Shown: positions 24,401 through 37,300 of the stretch, in pieces | Layout of the letters: every line of letters starts with the position of its first letter | Numbering within the stretch: the stretch's first letter is position 1 | From: Anaspis maculata | Lineage: Eukaryota > Arthropoda > Insecta > Coleoptera > Scraptiidae | Direction: 5' to 3' | Length of the DNA: 64,000 bases | Assembly (NCBI GenBank): GCA_949128115.1 | Contig: OX421962.1 | Location: 60,119,787-60,183,786 of the forward strand | The notes under the pieces: generated by a model | Databases searched by the model: none | What the model saw: only the letters and a program-made list of their open reading frames with translations | What the model was told of the DNA's origin: nothing | Program-made: the position numbers and the translations under genes

Positions 24401-24938
24401 TAGGTAGAGTACTCGGAGTACCAGAGGGACCTGTGGGCGGAGCCTATAACTGCGCGAACTGAGTTTATCCAGTGGCGCACCTAGATTTGCAGTGGGCTCG
24501 CCTGTAGCCTGGTATTGGTTCAGCACTCCAGACTCCAGCTGAGGGTGTTGCTTTTTCCAATACATTGGACTCGTTCGAAACAATTTTGGTTTTTCTGTTC
24601 AGCCCCGTTCACAGGTGCCTCTGGCGTGCCGTCAACTCTATATCATAATGATAAGTGAATATTTTATAAATACATAAATTTTAGTGGATACTGAATAGGT
24701 ATTTTTTCTGAAAGCCCAGTAAAAGATGCGTTGGAGGAACCTGACCCAATCAAATACTACTTCATCTCTCAAGTTCGCACGATCAGTTGAAAAAGAGACT
24801 TCACTGGTGAAAAAATAGACTCACTTGGGAATTCTCACTTGATTCCATCGATTTATAAACTGTCCCATAAGAGGCTTCACATGAATTCATTGAAAAAATG
24901 ATTATGGAAATTTTCACAGGATAGGTACCATACAACTT

Positions 24939-26362
24939 GCAGGGCCGGCCTTACGGTTTGCGAGGCCCTAGGCAATGATACAACGCGGGGCTCCTGTGTG
25001 GAAAGCGGATGTCGGGAGGGGGGGCACCGCACCAGCCTCCTGGTGAGGCGTGAAATATGTAGCCCTCTGAAAAGACCTTACCTAATATTTTTCTGGGCTG
25101 GGGTGCCAAACTTTTAATTTGTCCGGCCAATAAAACTTGGAACACTTGAGTGCTTGAATGATGAGGTGAGGTCTTCATTTGACCTTCTTGATTCTACTAT
25201 TTATTTCTACTCTTACTCACCACACTTTAGTAACAACAATTTGAACACAGTAACACCGATTACAGGTAATAGGCTACTGGACATCAATCGCATTTCAGTA
25301 TAAAAGTATCATAAACCTGATAAATATCTGAATGACGAATTTGTAGTTGTAAAAGTTTTTCGAAATCTGATTTCATTCAGGTAAAAAGTCGATTTGAAAG
25401 TGGACTTATTCAAATCAAGAATAATATGCTACGTCACAGCTTGAAAGTGAGCTTGGAGGTGGCAGGGAGGAAGGAGAGGGGAACGCATTTGACATTCGAC
25501 CGAAGCATTCGTTCTGGATCTATTACGTAGTGGTGTATTTTCACGTGCGAGCACAACTTTGTCACAAGGAACTTATTTTTGATACCATTGCATGGAGTTA
25601 TTATGTATTAAGAAGCGAAATTGTATTGAAAAAACTAGATTATTTGACGTGGGGTTGACATATGGCATGCAAAACTCGCAGTACTGCCACTCATATGGCA
25701 CTAATAACACTGTTGTGACATTAATCCGAAGCCAGCCCGAGCAAAAATAAGTGAATTTTAAAGAAGAATCGACCAAAATGTGAAGTCAAACCGTAGCACT
25801 CCAGCATTTCATTATATTTTTTTTTGGTATAAATCAGTTCAAAACGAGAAGGTGTTCTTCAGTCATTGAATGGCCAACTAGAGTTTCTATTGGCTCTTCA
25901 AAATGTGACGTCACGCACTTGCCGCGCCATTCAAACAGACAAATCTTTTCATGTTTTTTTTATAATGTACAAAAACTTTTTTAAACAAAATCATCTTGCC
26001 AATGCAACAATTTCAGGAGGATCTTTCATAAAAAGAAATAAAAAAAACCATGTCCACTAGCCTATTGTTAATTGATATTTTCACACAGTGACAGTTGGAC
26101 AGTTCATCCAAAAATCAACAGATGGCACCACTTGCCACTCGTCACCAACCATGTGCACCAACCCGACGGCTGATTTGTGATCAAATTAACAGATGGCACC
26201 ACGGTGCAAAAAACACTGATTTTCTCAAGAAAAAGCAAATTTAATTTATTTTAATTATTAGATATTAATTTTGTTTGAAGCAAGCGCGAGGCCTCGCGCG
26301 TACGCTTAGGGCGCGAGGCCCTAGGCAACCGCCGCGCTTGCCTTGCCCTAAGACCGGCCCTG
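24939..26362. mobile_element. DNA transposon derivative with 8-10 bp target duplication, 1.42 kb
   Basis: Ends GCAGGGCCGGCCTTA and TAAGACCGGCCCTGC are inverted copies. Both sides carry the direct repeat CATACAACTT (24929-24938 and 26363-26372). GAGGCCCTAGGCAA occurs inverted near both ends. No transposase is readable. The duplication length and CAGGG-type ends fit the hAT class, which is inference. Confidence 0.75.
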
Positions 26363-26490
26363 CATACAACTTCCAAGCCCTCTCTCATGCATTTCCATGA
26401 GCATCCATCGGAATAATTACAAATTACATTAGGTATGGAAATTTCCACTTGATTCCATTAATTTTGAAAATGTTGTTTTACGAAAAATAC

Positions 26491-26613
26491 CGAGGGGCAA
26501 ACCGCTGGTCAAATTCTGTACACCAGACTTCCCCCTCGTAAGGATTTCTCCCGGACTTCCACCGGACTTCCTCCGGCATGTACACCAGACTTCCCCAGCG
26601 GTTTGCCCCCTCG
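26491..26613. mobile_element. Foldback MITE, 123 bp
   Basis: CGAGGGGCAAACCGCTGG pairs with CCAGCGGTTTGCCCCCTCG. The interior has two direct copies of TGTACACCAGACTTCCCC. Confidence 0.85.
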
Positions 26614-28232
26614 AAAAATACATTTCGTGGTATGTATTGCATGGTTTCCGACTTTCTTGTATTCATTTTCAACAGGAACCACCAATTTGGGACACTGTAT
26701 TGTACGACATACGCGAGGGCATAATATTGGTTTAGAGGCATAATGTGAATTTTGGAATCTAAAATAAATACAAGCCACATCAGGCTACAATAACTCATCA
26801 CTTTTCTGCATTTTTTTCAAAGGTCAAATAGAAATGCTGTGATGCTTTAAACTTATCAGCACTTGCAGTACTTGCCTTTTATTAAAATTAAGTTTTCAAG
26901 ATAGAATTAACATCGCTATTCATGGTTAAATTTTTTTGTGCAACCAGGAGAAAGAAGATTATGACGTACCCGAGGAGGTACCTACCTATTTAAATACAAT
27001 GTACAGTTCCATGTGCCTCTATGTCATACTTAAGTAGGTACTTACCTAATATTATTAAATCCAAAGCACTTCAAACTCGGGAGACAAATATTGGCCGAAC
27101 TCCCATGGTAGAGGCCCTCTGCACAGAATCTTTCGGTCATTGGTTTACTGTTCTTTACTTCTTTTCATCTCGCAAATCCCTCCTTCCAGCTGTTGATATC
27201 ACTTTTGCTCTGCATTACGTATCACTTGCCTCTCCCCATCTTTGTGTTCAGTCCGCATGGAGTGTTCAGTCGTTCGATCTCTTTTCTTCCTCCTGGGTAG
27301 GCGGCGGCTGCCAGTTGGGACTGCTGATAGGTGATAGACGAAGAGAGATATCCTGGATATCCATTTTAGTCACCAGCCAGTACGGCAGAATGCTGAAATA
27401 AGTGATTTCCCTTTTAAAATATGAAAAAATGCGGCCTTCGCGTCGCTAGCACGCGACCAGAATCTATGAATCACACAAATTTGAATCACTTACCTGGACT
27501 CATTTCTTGGAATATGGTGAATATCCTGTCCTTACGATGAGGTCCACATACAAAACATTAAGTGAAGAGCATTTTCTTTTGAAAATAAATCCCCGTTTGA
27601 CGAAATTCGTTACGAAAACTCGAAATAAACAACACATTTGCGTTTGACGTTTGCATTCCGCGTTACCTGGAAAGGCCTACTCTGTCCGTCATGGAATTTT
27701 CGAGCACGATTTTTGAATTATGCCGGTAAGCAGGAACCTGTTTCCTTGCCTGTTCCGAATTCAACATGAAGCGCCCTCTGAATTTGGCAACCCTAGTTAA
27801 AAAGCACCGCCCACTCTGATTGGACTCGTTTTTCGGGTGAGCTGCCTCCCCGTGGTTATAAGTAAGTACATTATTTAGATGACCTTTGCTGCCGCAAAAC
27901 CATCACCAACTACTGATAACATTGCTAATCGCAGAATTTTCGAACCCATAGTTCAAATGCCATGGTAAACAATTTTGATAAAAATGAAACCGAAATGACC
28001 CTATCAAATTTAAATCTTCCGCCAACAACCAAAGTCGACCTTCAACGAACTAATTTTGGTTTCGTTCTCAAAAAAATTACGTAAACAATTTGAGGCAACA
28101 TTTTGAAATTCATTATCTAATTTTTTGTAGCAGTAAAATTGAGGAAACTTTGATAGTGATAAGCCCAACTGCAAAAGTGAAGGTATTTGACTATTGATGT
28201 TTGCCGGAGCTGGCCGAACGCCGCCGATCGAG
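26614..28232. other. Upstream region of the prosaposin gene
   Basis: No gene recognised. Contains the segment near 27764-27795 (GCGCCCTCTGAATTTGGCAA) that matches 20617-20645 in inverted orientation. Open frames here (for example 27021-27401) show no domain. Confidence 0.45.
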
Positions 28233-28265
28233 CATAAAAGTGAAAGAAGCCGCAGATAATCAGCT
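28233..28265 (+). promoter_or_regulatory. Possible core promoter of the prosaposin gene
   Basis: A TATA-like CATAAAAG (28233-28240) lies 27 bases upstream of an initiator-like TCAGCT (28260). That is the normal TATA-to-start spacing in insects and would give an 85-base 5' leader before the ATG at 28348. This is inference; a further 5' noncoding exon cannot be excluded. Confidence 0.35.
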
Positions 28266-28347
28266 GTATCGATCCGTGCATGACGTTTGAAGTTGTCAAC
28301 CAGGAAATAAATAAATAAGTGCATTGAAATTCTTGTACTTCGTAAAG

Positions 28348-28387
28348 ATGAAGACGCAGATCTTCATAGCACTAGTTGCTTTTTTCG
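28348..28387 (+). CDS. Prosaposin exon 1: start codon and signal peptide
   Basis: Forty bases encode MKTQIFIALVAFF plus one base of the next codon, followed by donor GTAAGT. The start lies in the context AAAGATG. The hydrophobic stretch continues into exon 2 as VIASG, completing a secretory signal peptide. The 6.2-kb first intron follows. Confidence 0.88.
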
Positions 28388-31300
28388 GTAAGTTTTTTTC
28401 TGTCTAATATAGTGCATAGAATTTTAAAAATCAACGAAGCCGTAGGCCACAACCACCAAGGCTATTGTTTGGGGTAGGTTATTGTGTCTCCTACGCGTGA
28501 TTCCTTGCTTTGACTTTGAAAGATATTCCCAGAATCCTGCAGTTTTCTGTTGGTTTTTCATTTAATCAAGCTTTAGTCATGCATCCTAAATAATACTTGG
28601 TTGTTGTCCCCGCAATGACTCACTTCAATTACACACATTTTATCAAACAAGACTGAGAAGGCAATAGCATGTGCTGGTGATAAACTATTAAACTCAGTAG
28701 TTTAATTCAATTTCTTGTGACTATACTGATTTGCCTGTTAAATTACCTAGGTATCAAATTAAACAAACATGGTCAATGAAAGAGCGTGAGGAAAATTAGT
28801 GGATACTAGTAAACAATTTTAAGCTAAATTTGTATTTGTATAGGAAAAATAAACGCAATTTTTCTTGGAAAATCGCAGCAATTTCTTTGTTGTGTTGTTG
28901 TCAGAGGTTGTTGTGTATGTTGAACTTTGGCAATCCATCAAGAATATATTTATTGTTGGGCTGAGGTTATTTTAGGCTTAATTGCGTATTATCATTCAAC
29001 TGAACGATGTTCATAATATGCGATCAGCATTTCTATCGCCATTTTAGAAATGATATAAATAAATTAAATATTTAATATTAAGTCGAGGTATGTTTGATAA
29101 AAGACGAATAAACAAAAAAAAAACATTGAAGACATATTTTCATATTCAGATAGACCGTCAGAAGCGAAATAAAATTGTCAATTTTTTTCATTAGAAGAAA
29201 AGCGACAAGGTCTTGCTCTATTGCAGTTATGGCCTAATAGAATGAATGGCTTGGTTTCTGGCCATGTCACATTTTTTGGAGTTACAAAAATTTTGATGTA
29301 TGTAATACCATTGTAATACAGTGCTCCTGATAGTACCTATGCTGTAAATGCTGTGTTGAAATGATAATAATATGCCAAAATAATATAGGGAAACACGAGA
29401 GGAAACATGTGTCTACAGCTTCCATTTCTGAAGAAAAAATACCCCTTTTGTTCACCTAATAATTGTTCATACAAGAGTAAAAAGGTTTCGCAATAATTCT
29501 TTGTGTCTTATTTAGTACAGGTTAACGTCCATGAACATCCAAAGATATTTATTCACAATCGTAGAAGTGGTAGCGATGGTGAAGTCTCGGGTAAAATGGA
29601 TGTTTGGGAGATCGGGGAGAAAGAATTCAGGGAGGTAGCCACTGCCGTCTTTGGGCTTTTTTAGAGGTCCGCGAGGCCCCCTCAAATTTTCAAAACTAGA
29701 GATTATTTTTGCAAAAAATATTGTTCACATATCCCGTTCACGACGTTTATTTGTTTATCTCTCTTTTTGAACGGAATTAATATTCGAGTGGACGACCTTG
29801 GGTCCAGGCTATCCGACAATGTGAAAAAGTACACACCATGGTATCCACTGATCTAATCTAATACCCTAATACCAATAAAATTTGAAATTGAAGATAAAGC
29901 GCCGTAAAATATGCGTCGCCAAATTTACATGAAGTCGTTTATTGTAGTCATAATACATAGAAAAAAAAACTATTATACAGGGTGTCCCAGCTAAAACAAT
30001 ACAGCGCGATTTCCTCAGGAAATATCAAGGCAACAAAAATTGTTTTGCAATAGGCGAAATTCAGTGCCATTTCTGCGCTGGCGCAACCATGCTAGGGGAT
30101 TTGAGAATAGTGCCGTATGCTAACACATGTAAAAAGCGTAATTTCAACATTGTCTATTATTGAAACGGCTGGAAATGAAACTTTCAAATAAGGTATGGAA
30201 AAAAGAGTGTTTCTTGATCTTTCATTGTGTTCAAGACCAGCAATGATGGATCAGTTCTAGATACACAATGAGCGAAAATATGGTAACGTGTTTATCAGTT
30301 GGTGTGTTTTTGAAAATACCGCCCTACTTCTGGTATTCTTCTCTGCCTTACGGTTGCCGTCCTGTCTGTCAGTGGCATGAAACTGCATGTAAACAAATGG
30401 TAACTAAATTTTTATCGGGTTATATGTATAATATATCAGAGGTTTTGTGTTTTCTGTTTTTTTTTTTCAAAAATGACGGGCAGTTTGTTGAGTGCCTGGC
30501 TGCAAAAACCGTACGAAAAGAACATTACAGTTCCATTTCATGTGTGTTCCCAAAAAACATCACCTTCTAGGCAACCAGTTATACACTGAAAACGGCTTTT
30601 TCGTTCTTTTCGGAACACTACGCGCGGAATTCATTTTTTCGACAGCAATGCACATGGACAACATCATTCCACATAATCTAGCATGGAAGTCAGGAGTTTC
30701 ATGTCATCTAGTTTCCTTTGTTAAATCGATGGCTGAAAATCTGCAGGTTTTGACTTTTCCTAGCTCGCGCAGACGCATGAGTTTCATCCCCTAGCTTTGC
30801 GAACTTACAGCGCAACTCGTGCCGCTGAATATCGCATATTGAGGGAAAGCTTGACCTTTTAGCTTTCTTTTGAGGGGGTGCCGATGCTTGTAGGTGCTCC
30901 AGTTTCCAAAAAAATGCAATTTTAATCAGGTGAGTCACAAGAATTCGTTAATTCATAATCGACTAAACAACAGACTTCAGATGAAAAAAAAAATCCTTTT
31001 TGTCTAGGTTTTCCATTGATGTGTCGCCGATGTCTGTACCTGGCCCAGTGAGCCAGATATTCTGCCTCACAGTCCAGCAAAACACAATAATCAGAATCAT
31101 CCGATCACACACTTGTTGACTAACATTAGTCGTTACTAGGGCTTTTTCACTTACCATACCTGGATTCACCATAGCAATGAATACTGGCTGATGTTAAAAT
31201 CAACAAGTGTGTGGTCGGTGACGTCATGATTCTGATTATTGTGTTTTGCTGGACTGTGAATCAGAATACCTGGCTTACTGGGCCAGGTATAGACATCGGC

Positions 31301-34300
31301 GACACATCAATGGAAAGCCAAGAGAGAGAGAGGATTTTTTTTTCATCTGAAGTATTTTGTTTTGTCGATCATGAATTTCCGAATTCTTATGACTCGCCCG
31401 ATTGAAATGGGGTCTTATACAAAATTACAAAATACGATTATATTGCCCTAGGTCGATGCCTGGGTGAATAAAATTAATTACTGTTCAGTTCAAAGAATAT
31501 TAAAAAAATCTTTGGCATCAAGAGAGGAAATAGAAATCCAGCTCATCACAGTCCATCGTTCAAATCGAGAGAATAAGCGCGCCAAAAGCAGTACCGGGTT
31601 GCCGTTTATGGTTGCCACGTAAACGTCTAGGAACAGTCAACGTGACTCAATCAACATCAATATTTGCTGTCTGGTGTGCGAAACTGCTGCAAAAATGATC
31701 GGATTTGAGCATGATAAATCTCCCAGAGGGCCCAGAGTACGTACCAGAGACCATGCTGCGGACCTGGTCCATAATTTCTGTCGGAGAAATGCCAATTGTT
31801 TAAAGACCTGTATCAACAAGCCCCGCCTTGTCTACCTGACGCAGGCGAAGAAGATTCACTTTGATCTTTGATCAAGTTGTAAAAAGAGCACCATCTGAAA
31901 TAACAGATTTTACCTTGGTACATTGAAATGCGTGCAGAAAGTTGTCCCAATCGTCGTCCTTCCATTGGTGTGCAACACTTTGCCTTGTAGCTTTCGACCA
32001 TAAACCTGACCGAGTCACCTAATTTCTTAGCAGTTGTTATTCGGGAAGACGCAGCTATTTTTTGTTGAAGTAGCGAATGGAGATAATCCCTCTGATGGAA
32101 TCATCACTTTGACGACACTTCCTCGTGGGAACCGAGGAACACAGCAAAACAGGAGAGACACACACATAGAGTCTGGCGGAGACGTCATGTCGACATATAA
32201 CCACACAAAATAAAAGAATTTGACATAGCAAACCTTTGGCAACGCTTTCTAGTTTTCTGATGCAAAATTGCCACATTTATAGTGACTGTCACCAAAATCC
32301 GAAAATAAAATTGTTCTCTGATGATACATAAAATTCCCCGATATACATAAAGATGCTGCATTGTGTTGTTTTGTTTTTCCGGGATTTTTCAATCATATCT
32401 AGTAAAAATTCATGGACTGTAGACGCTTTATCAGACACAACCTGACAACAACGCTCAATGCATATTACACGACGACCTAGCCAGTGCGCAAGCGCGGAAC
32501 AGGTTCTTGACGTCATCAACCTTCCAGTTCAATATCCACCTGTTGCCGCCCAAATTTTCAACTTTTTTTTCTGAAAAAAGCTGGGACTTTTGGGACAAAA
32601 TATTCTCATGCCTGTAGTGATCTGAGTTTGTACTTTCTTTTGAACAAATAAAAAAAAAGTGGTATAAGACCCCATTGCATTTCATTGGAAACTACAGCAC
32701 CTACAAGCATCGGCGCCCCCTCAAAAGGAAGCTAAAAGGTCAGGCTTCCCCCCAATTGCAATACAATCTTTGTTGCCTTGATATTTCCGGAGAAGATCGC
32801 GCTGGATTGTTTTAGCTGGGACACCCTGCATGATCGGCGTTGTTCAATGTCTTTTCATGATGATTTTGTGTTTCGGTGGGCATGCCCAAGATTTGACATT
32901 ATTGACAGTTCGGTAGGAAAGCACGCGAAGCTCGAATAATTCACCTTTCCCATCAGAGAAATCACTTGCGCGCACACCTGTGAGCGCATACTCTCGCTAG
33001 TACAAACGGCTACTACAGACCGCTAGTTCTGGGCTCACAGGTATGCGCGCAGCTCTCGCGGGAAAGGTGGATTGTGAAATTTTGAAAAGCGAAGTTAATT
33101 ATTACAATTCATAGTTTACTTTACTTGTGCTACGCATGGACCAGCTGGTGCTAGGACTAAATTTTCAACCAGTCTTATTTTAAATTGAACTAGGATGAAA
33201 GTGGATGTTTACAAACAAGACGCCTTGAAGACTTGTAGGCTGCAAGTCCGATAGTCGGCGTGTTTCCACACCCTGCCGGCATCCCGGCATTCGAGCCACC
33301 GTTCCAAATGTACTACCCCGTTTGCTTCTACACAGGCGGCGACCGGCAATGTCGCCCCCGGTACCTCATTTTTGTCCAAAGTGATGTGCGGCCTTCTTTA
33401 TGACGACGCGATGCCATGCCATGCACAGATATGCCATTAACCATTCATGAACGTTTTCACTGACATTGACATTTGACAGTTTTGTTTGCCGACCGGCAAG
33501 TAACGTAAGCATGCGCCCTAGACCTCATGAAAAGACCTACATATTAGAGTTGAGTATTATTTGCTTCATTTCTGTACCAGTTGCTGCAAACCCACAATTC
33601 ACAGGTCTCTATTTCAGCACCGAAAGTTATTCATACAATTTTAAATGTGTGGCGAACGATATCACTCACTGGTGATACTGATACATAATTACATATGGTA
33701 CAGTTGGTAACTATATCCAGTGTATAACCGGTGATACATATGGCTTTCACTTGCAGGACTCAAGATAGAGCATGTTCATGAAGAGGGCGCTTTGGTATCC
33801 TTGAGGAGATGTCAGAAGTGACGTTGACAGTTTGATATTTTTGATTTGACTTGACGCTCAACATAACCTCACACAGCAATGAGAAATAAGACTGACCGAT
33901 GACGTTAAAGCAAAGATTGTAATAGCCAAAACAGGTGTTGTTCAGCGATTTGATGTCGATATGGGTGCTTATTATTGTAAGCTATTCGAATGCGAACACG
34001 CTAGCATAAACAATGCCCTCTTCGAATGAGTCGATTTTCGCGTTTTGGCTGACCATGACGCTACAAAAGCACAGGTTTCATCGAGAAAGTTCAAATCAAC
34101 TGTACTAGAATCATTTTTGTGCTTGCATTGCGATTACAACTTGAATACAAAAGAAACTTGAAACCGCACATATTGTCGCAACACTGCGACTGATCGAATC
34201 GAATGGGCCACATGATGCAGCACGGCAGTCGGGATGAAATCTGCTGATTTCAGTGCTCGGACTGCTCGGAGTCTCTTCAAGTCTCTAGTGTTTTCTACAA

Positions 34301-37300
34301 AGACAAACGCGGCGAACTCGACATACGTCGAATGTTGAATCCCTCAACGATACTGGTGGCGCTCTCACACGGCTTACTTTCAAATTAATTGTTATGCACA
34401 CCTGATGTTACTACACTAATAATAGCTTTTACCCCCCCCCCTCAACTTTTCTCGCATTCACTATTCCTTGTCCACAAGCTAGGATACTGGTTCCTTACTC
34501 CCAGATAATAAAGAATACAATATTTTCCTTTGGTTTGGTAACAACATAGACAACCACTGACAGTTCGTCAATATTTTAATTTTTCATCATTATTTTTTAT
34601 TTTTCCACAGTAATCGCCAGCGGAGTCTTCGTTCCTCCAAGGCAGCCTAGGAAACAGCACCTGCTGGGAGCCAAAGAATGCACCTGGGGCCCTTCTTACT
34701 GGTGCAAAAATTTGACGTAAGACTCTTACTAAATATTCTTGTTTAGTTAATGAAAAGCTCAAAAAACATTTGCCTATTTCAAATGGCATAATATACTCAA
34801 GAATGTCATCGTTGTGTTTCTAATTTGGTTAACAAATCTTTAGTTTTTGTTCAAATTCCATTTGGCGAGTTTTTGATGAAGATTATTCCTGGTGTTTAAT
34901 CATCAATCCGTCAAGCTATTTTTAATTAGTTTTGCCAATCAAAATGTCATTGCCCCCTAGCTTGAACTTGATCGTTCTTGCATTTTCACCGTTCACGAGT
35001 AACAACGAAACCATCATCAGAGTGTATTTTCAAGTTTTTCTTGCAGAAGAAAATTATTAAGGAAGGAAAATTGAAAAAATTGAAAATTATCGATTTTGAT
35101 GTATTAATAATGTATGATACAATCCGAGGCCTGTAGACAAAATAATGAATCATGTCTTCTTGAAGAAAAAACTACGTAGGTTGGTAGTACGATTTGAATG
35201 ATTTTTCAGTTGAGAAGTCGTTGTACATTGAGGTTTTTTTTTTTAATTTGACTTCTAAATGGTGCATCCTACGAAAAAACTCAACAGGGAAAAAAGTTTA
35301 GGCTTGAAACAGACTCTATCCAGAAGTACGACCAGGTCGCAAACAATTTTTTTCTGTCATATCAAACTCGAGAGCTAATAGTTGGAAACTCTGGTTATAC
35401 TTGTACCTTTGAGGGCCTATAGCTCCCTATTTTTACGGGAGGAATCACCTGAAACTTTTTACAAAATCACTGAGACATCCTGTAAAACTCACTTTTTTGC
35501 CAAAATCAAATTCTAGATTGACGTTTTCTTTGCACCATTACTTTCTCGATCAAAAGCCCACGGACATTCATTCAGTTGTTTATTAACGGATTAGGTATTG
35601 ATCACACTACTGACACATAATTACCGGCTGACCTTGAAAACACTATTCTCTCTCACTCTTCATTTTGTGTAAACCTAACGAATCCCACGATTAGGTATAT
35701 TTCTCCCATGAATTGCGTCATTTCGCCGATGTTAAAATACATAACATCTAAACATAACACTTTTAAGAGAAATGTGGTAGATGGTTTTGAAGAAAACAAA
35801 TATCCTTGAACTAGTAAAAATGTTAATGTCATATATTTAGTACGCTTTGATAACCTGAGCATGGATGTGGATGATTGAAAAAGTAATGTTCATTACGATA
35901 CACCCTTGGGCGATCATAAAATGTGTCATCGACGATTTCTTCACTTCGTTCAATAGTAATTCTTAGAGATAGGTACCTACTTGAAAAATCTTGGAATGTT
36001 CTGATTCTCCATGATGAAGAGTGAAAGAATAAAAGCGAAAAAATATAGCGCAATAATACAGATTTCATAACGATTCATAAACTGGAGAATCTCGATCAGA
36101 AAATCGAAATGATTTGTCAAAGAGGCCATGGTGTGTCGTGAAGCCGTAATCGTAGACCTACCTAGCCGTTATCAAATGGAAAATCTAACGTTTGAAATTT
36201 GTTTTCCTCAAGATCATCGTTTCAGTCATTCTTCTGATCAATGAAGTGTGAATAGATCCTGCTGTGTCTTCTTAAACAAATACAAAAAAAAATTGACAAC
36301 GGTTTTTGACTTTGACAATCTACATGGTGATTTTTATGACTACATCTCTTTTGGTTCCCGAGTTGGAATTTTTTGCATCATTCAACACCCCTGTATTGTA
36401 TCCGACGTCCGCCGTGGTACCATTTCTTGAAAGTATGGATATGTACTACCCTCATGCCAGATGGCTATGCCCTACGCCAATATGCAAGGTTGGGTCGTGG
36501 GTCCACTAACCGCCGCACTACATACCATTCTTCACACTTGGAAAAATATTTTCTGCGACAAGTCATAAAAGTCAGTTTTCAATTTTTTCCCATATCGTTC
36601 CTTGCCAGGCAAAGCAACGTAAGCGCCATTCTGACAAAAATGAGTTCTTGATCTTGTTGGAAAGGTCTCACTGAGCCGCGTCCAATAAGTGAACCATCAC
36701 AAAGACTAAAATATACTTAAATAATCATTGCATAACATGACACATGCAAAATTAATATTCTTTCGTGGGCAATTTGCAAACAACACGATTTTTTGTCTCT
36801 CCTGCAAAGTTGCTGAAATGTCGCTTACGTTGCTTTGCCTGGAAGGAACGATATGTACAAGAAAATTGTAAATTCACATTTTCTGTTTCGTTCCCGGCCA
36901 ATTTTCATCAGGTGAACCCATTTATGAAGTGGAAATTTTTATATTGATATTTCTTCAAGAATGACAGATCAAGTAGTGTGCCCTTTTCGCTGCTATTTTC
37001 AACAACAATTATTTTTCCAATGTTTCAGTCGATATGACTAATTTCATTATTAGGGAAGAATAACTTGAACTGTATAAATAATACAGTATAATACTGTACA
37101 ATAATAAAACTGATTAAGTAAATTCGTCTGCACCGAATCTCAAAATAAGTTGAAAAAACCTTGAAAAACGACTTTTCTTTCGAGCTGTAAAAATTCGGCA
37201 ACGTTCACTTAATACGCTAGACCTGGTCAAGACAAGCTGTTTGTGTTGTTGCACTGCTTCTTCATCAAACACTGTATCGTTACACTTACCCCTTCCACTA

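Larger units (their letters stand above)
29975..32831. mobile_element. Large foldback element in intron 1, CAGGGTGTCCCAGC ends, 2.86 kb
   Basis: TACAGGGTGTCCCAGCTAAA pairs with TTTAGCTGGGACACCCTGCA, followed by paired blocks such as GATATTTCC and CAAGGCAACAAA. A second paired block lies further in: CTTGTAGGTGCT at 30887 with AGCACCTACAAG at 32697. The interior contains a nested foldback (30931-31398) and a THAP-like fragment. The rest of the interior is not symmetric and not recognisably coding. Confidence 0.75.

Noticed and set aside
24131..24583. 150-codon minus-strand frame
   Set aside because: Possible decayed exon, but no domain was recognised and the related copy at 22335-22560 does not keep the frame.
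25866..26060. Open frame inside the 24.9-26.4 kb transposon derivative
   Set aside because: Sixty-four codons with no transposase motif; considered as an internal transposase piece and dismissed.
31674..31871. Open frame with several cysteines inside the intron-1 foldback
   Set aside because: Looked like a possible zinc-binding piece, but the spacing fits no family known to me and the frame is short.
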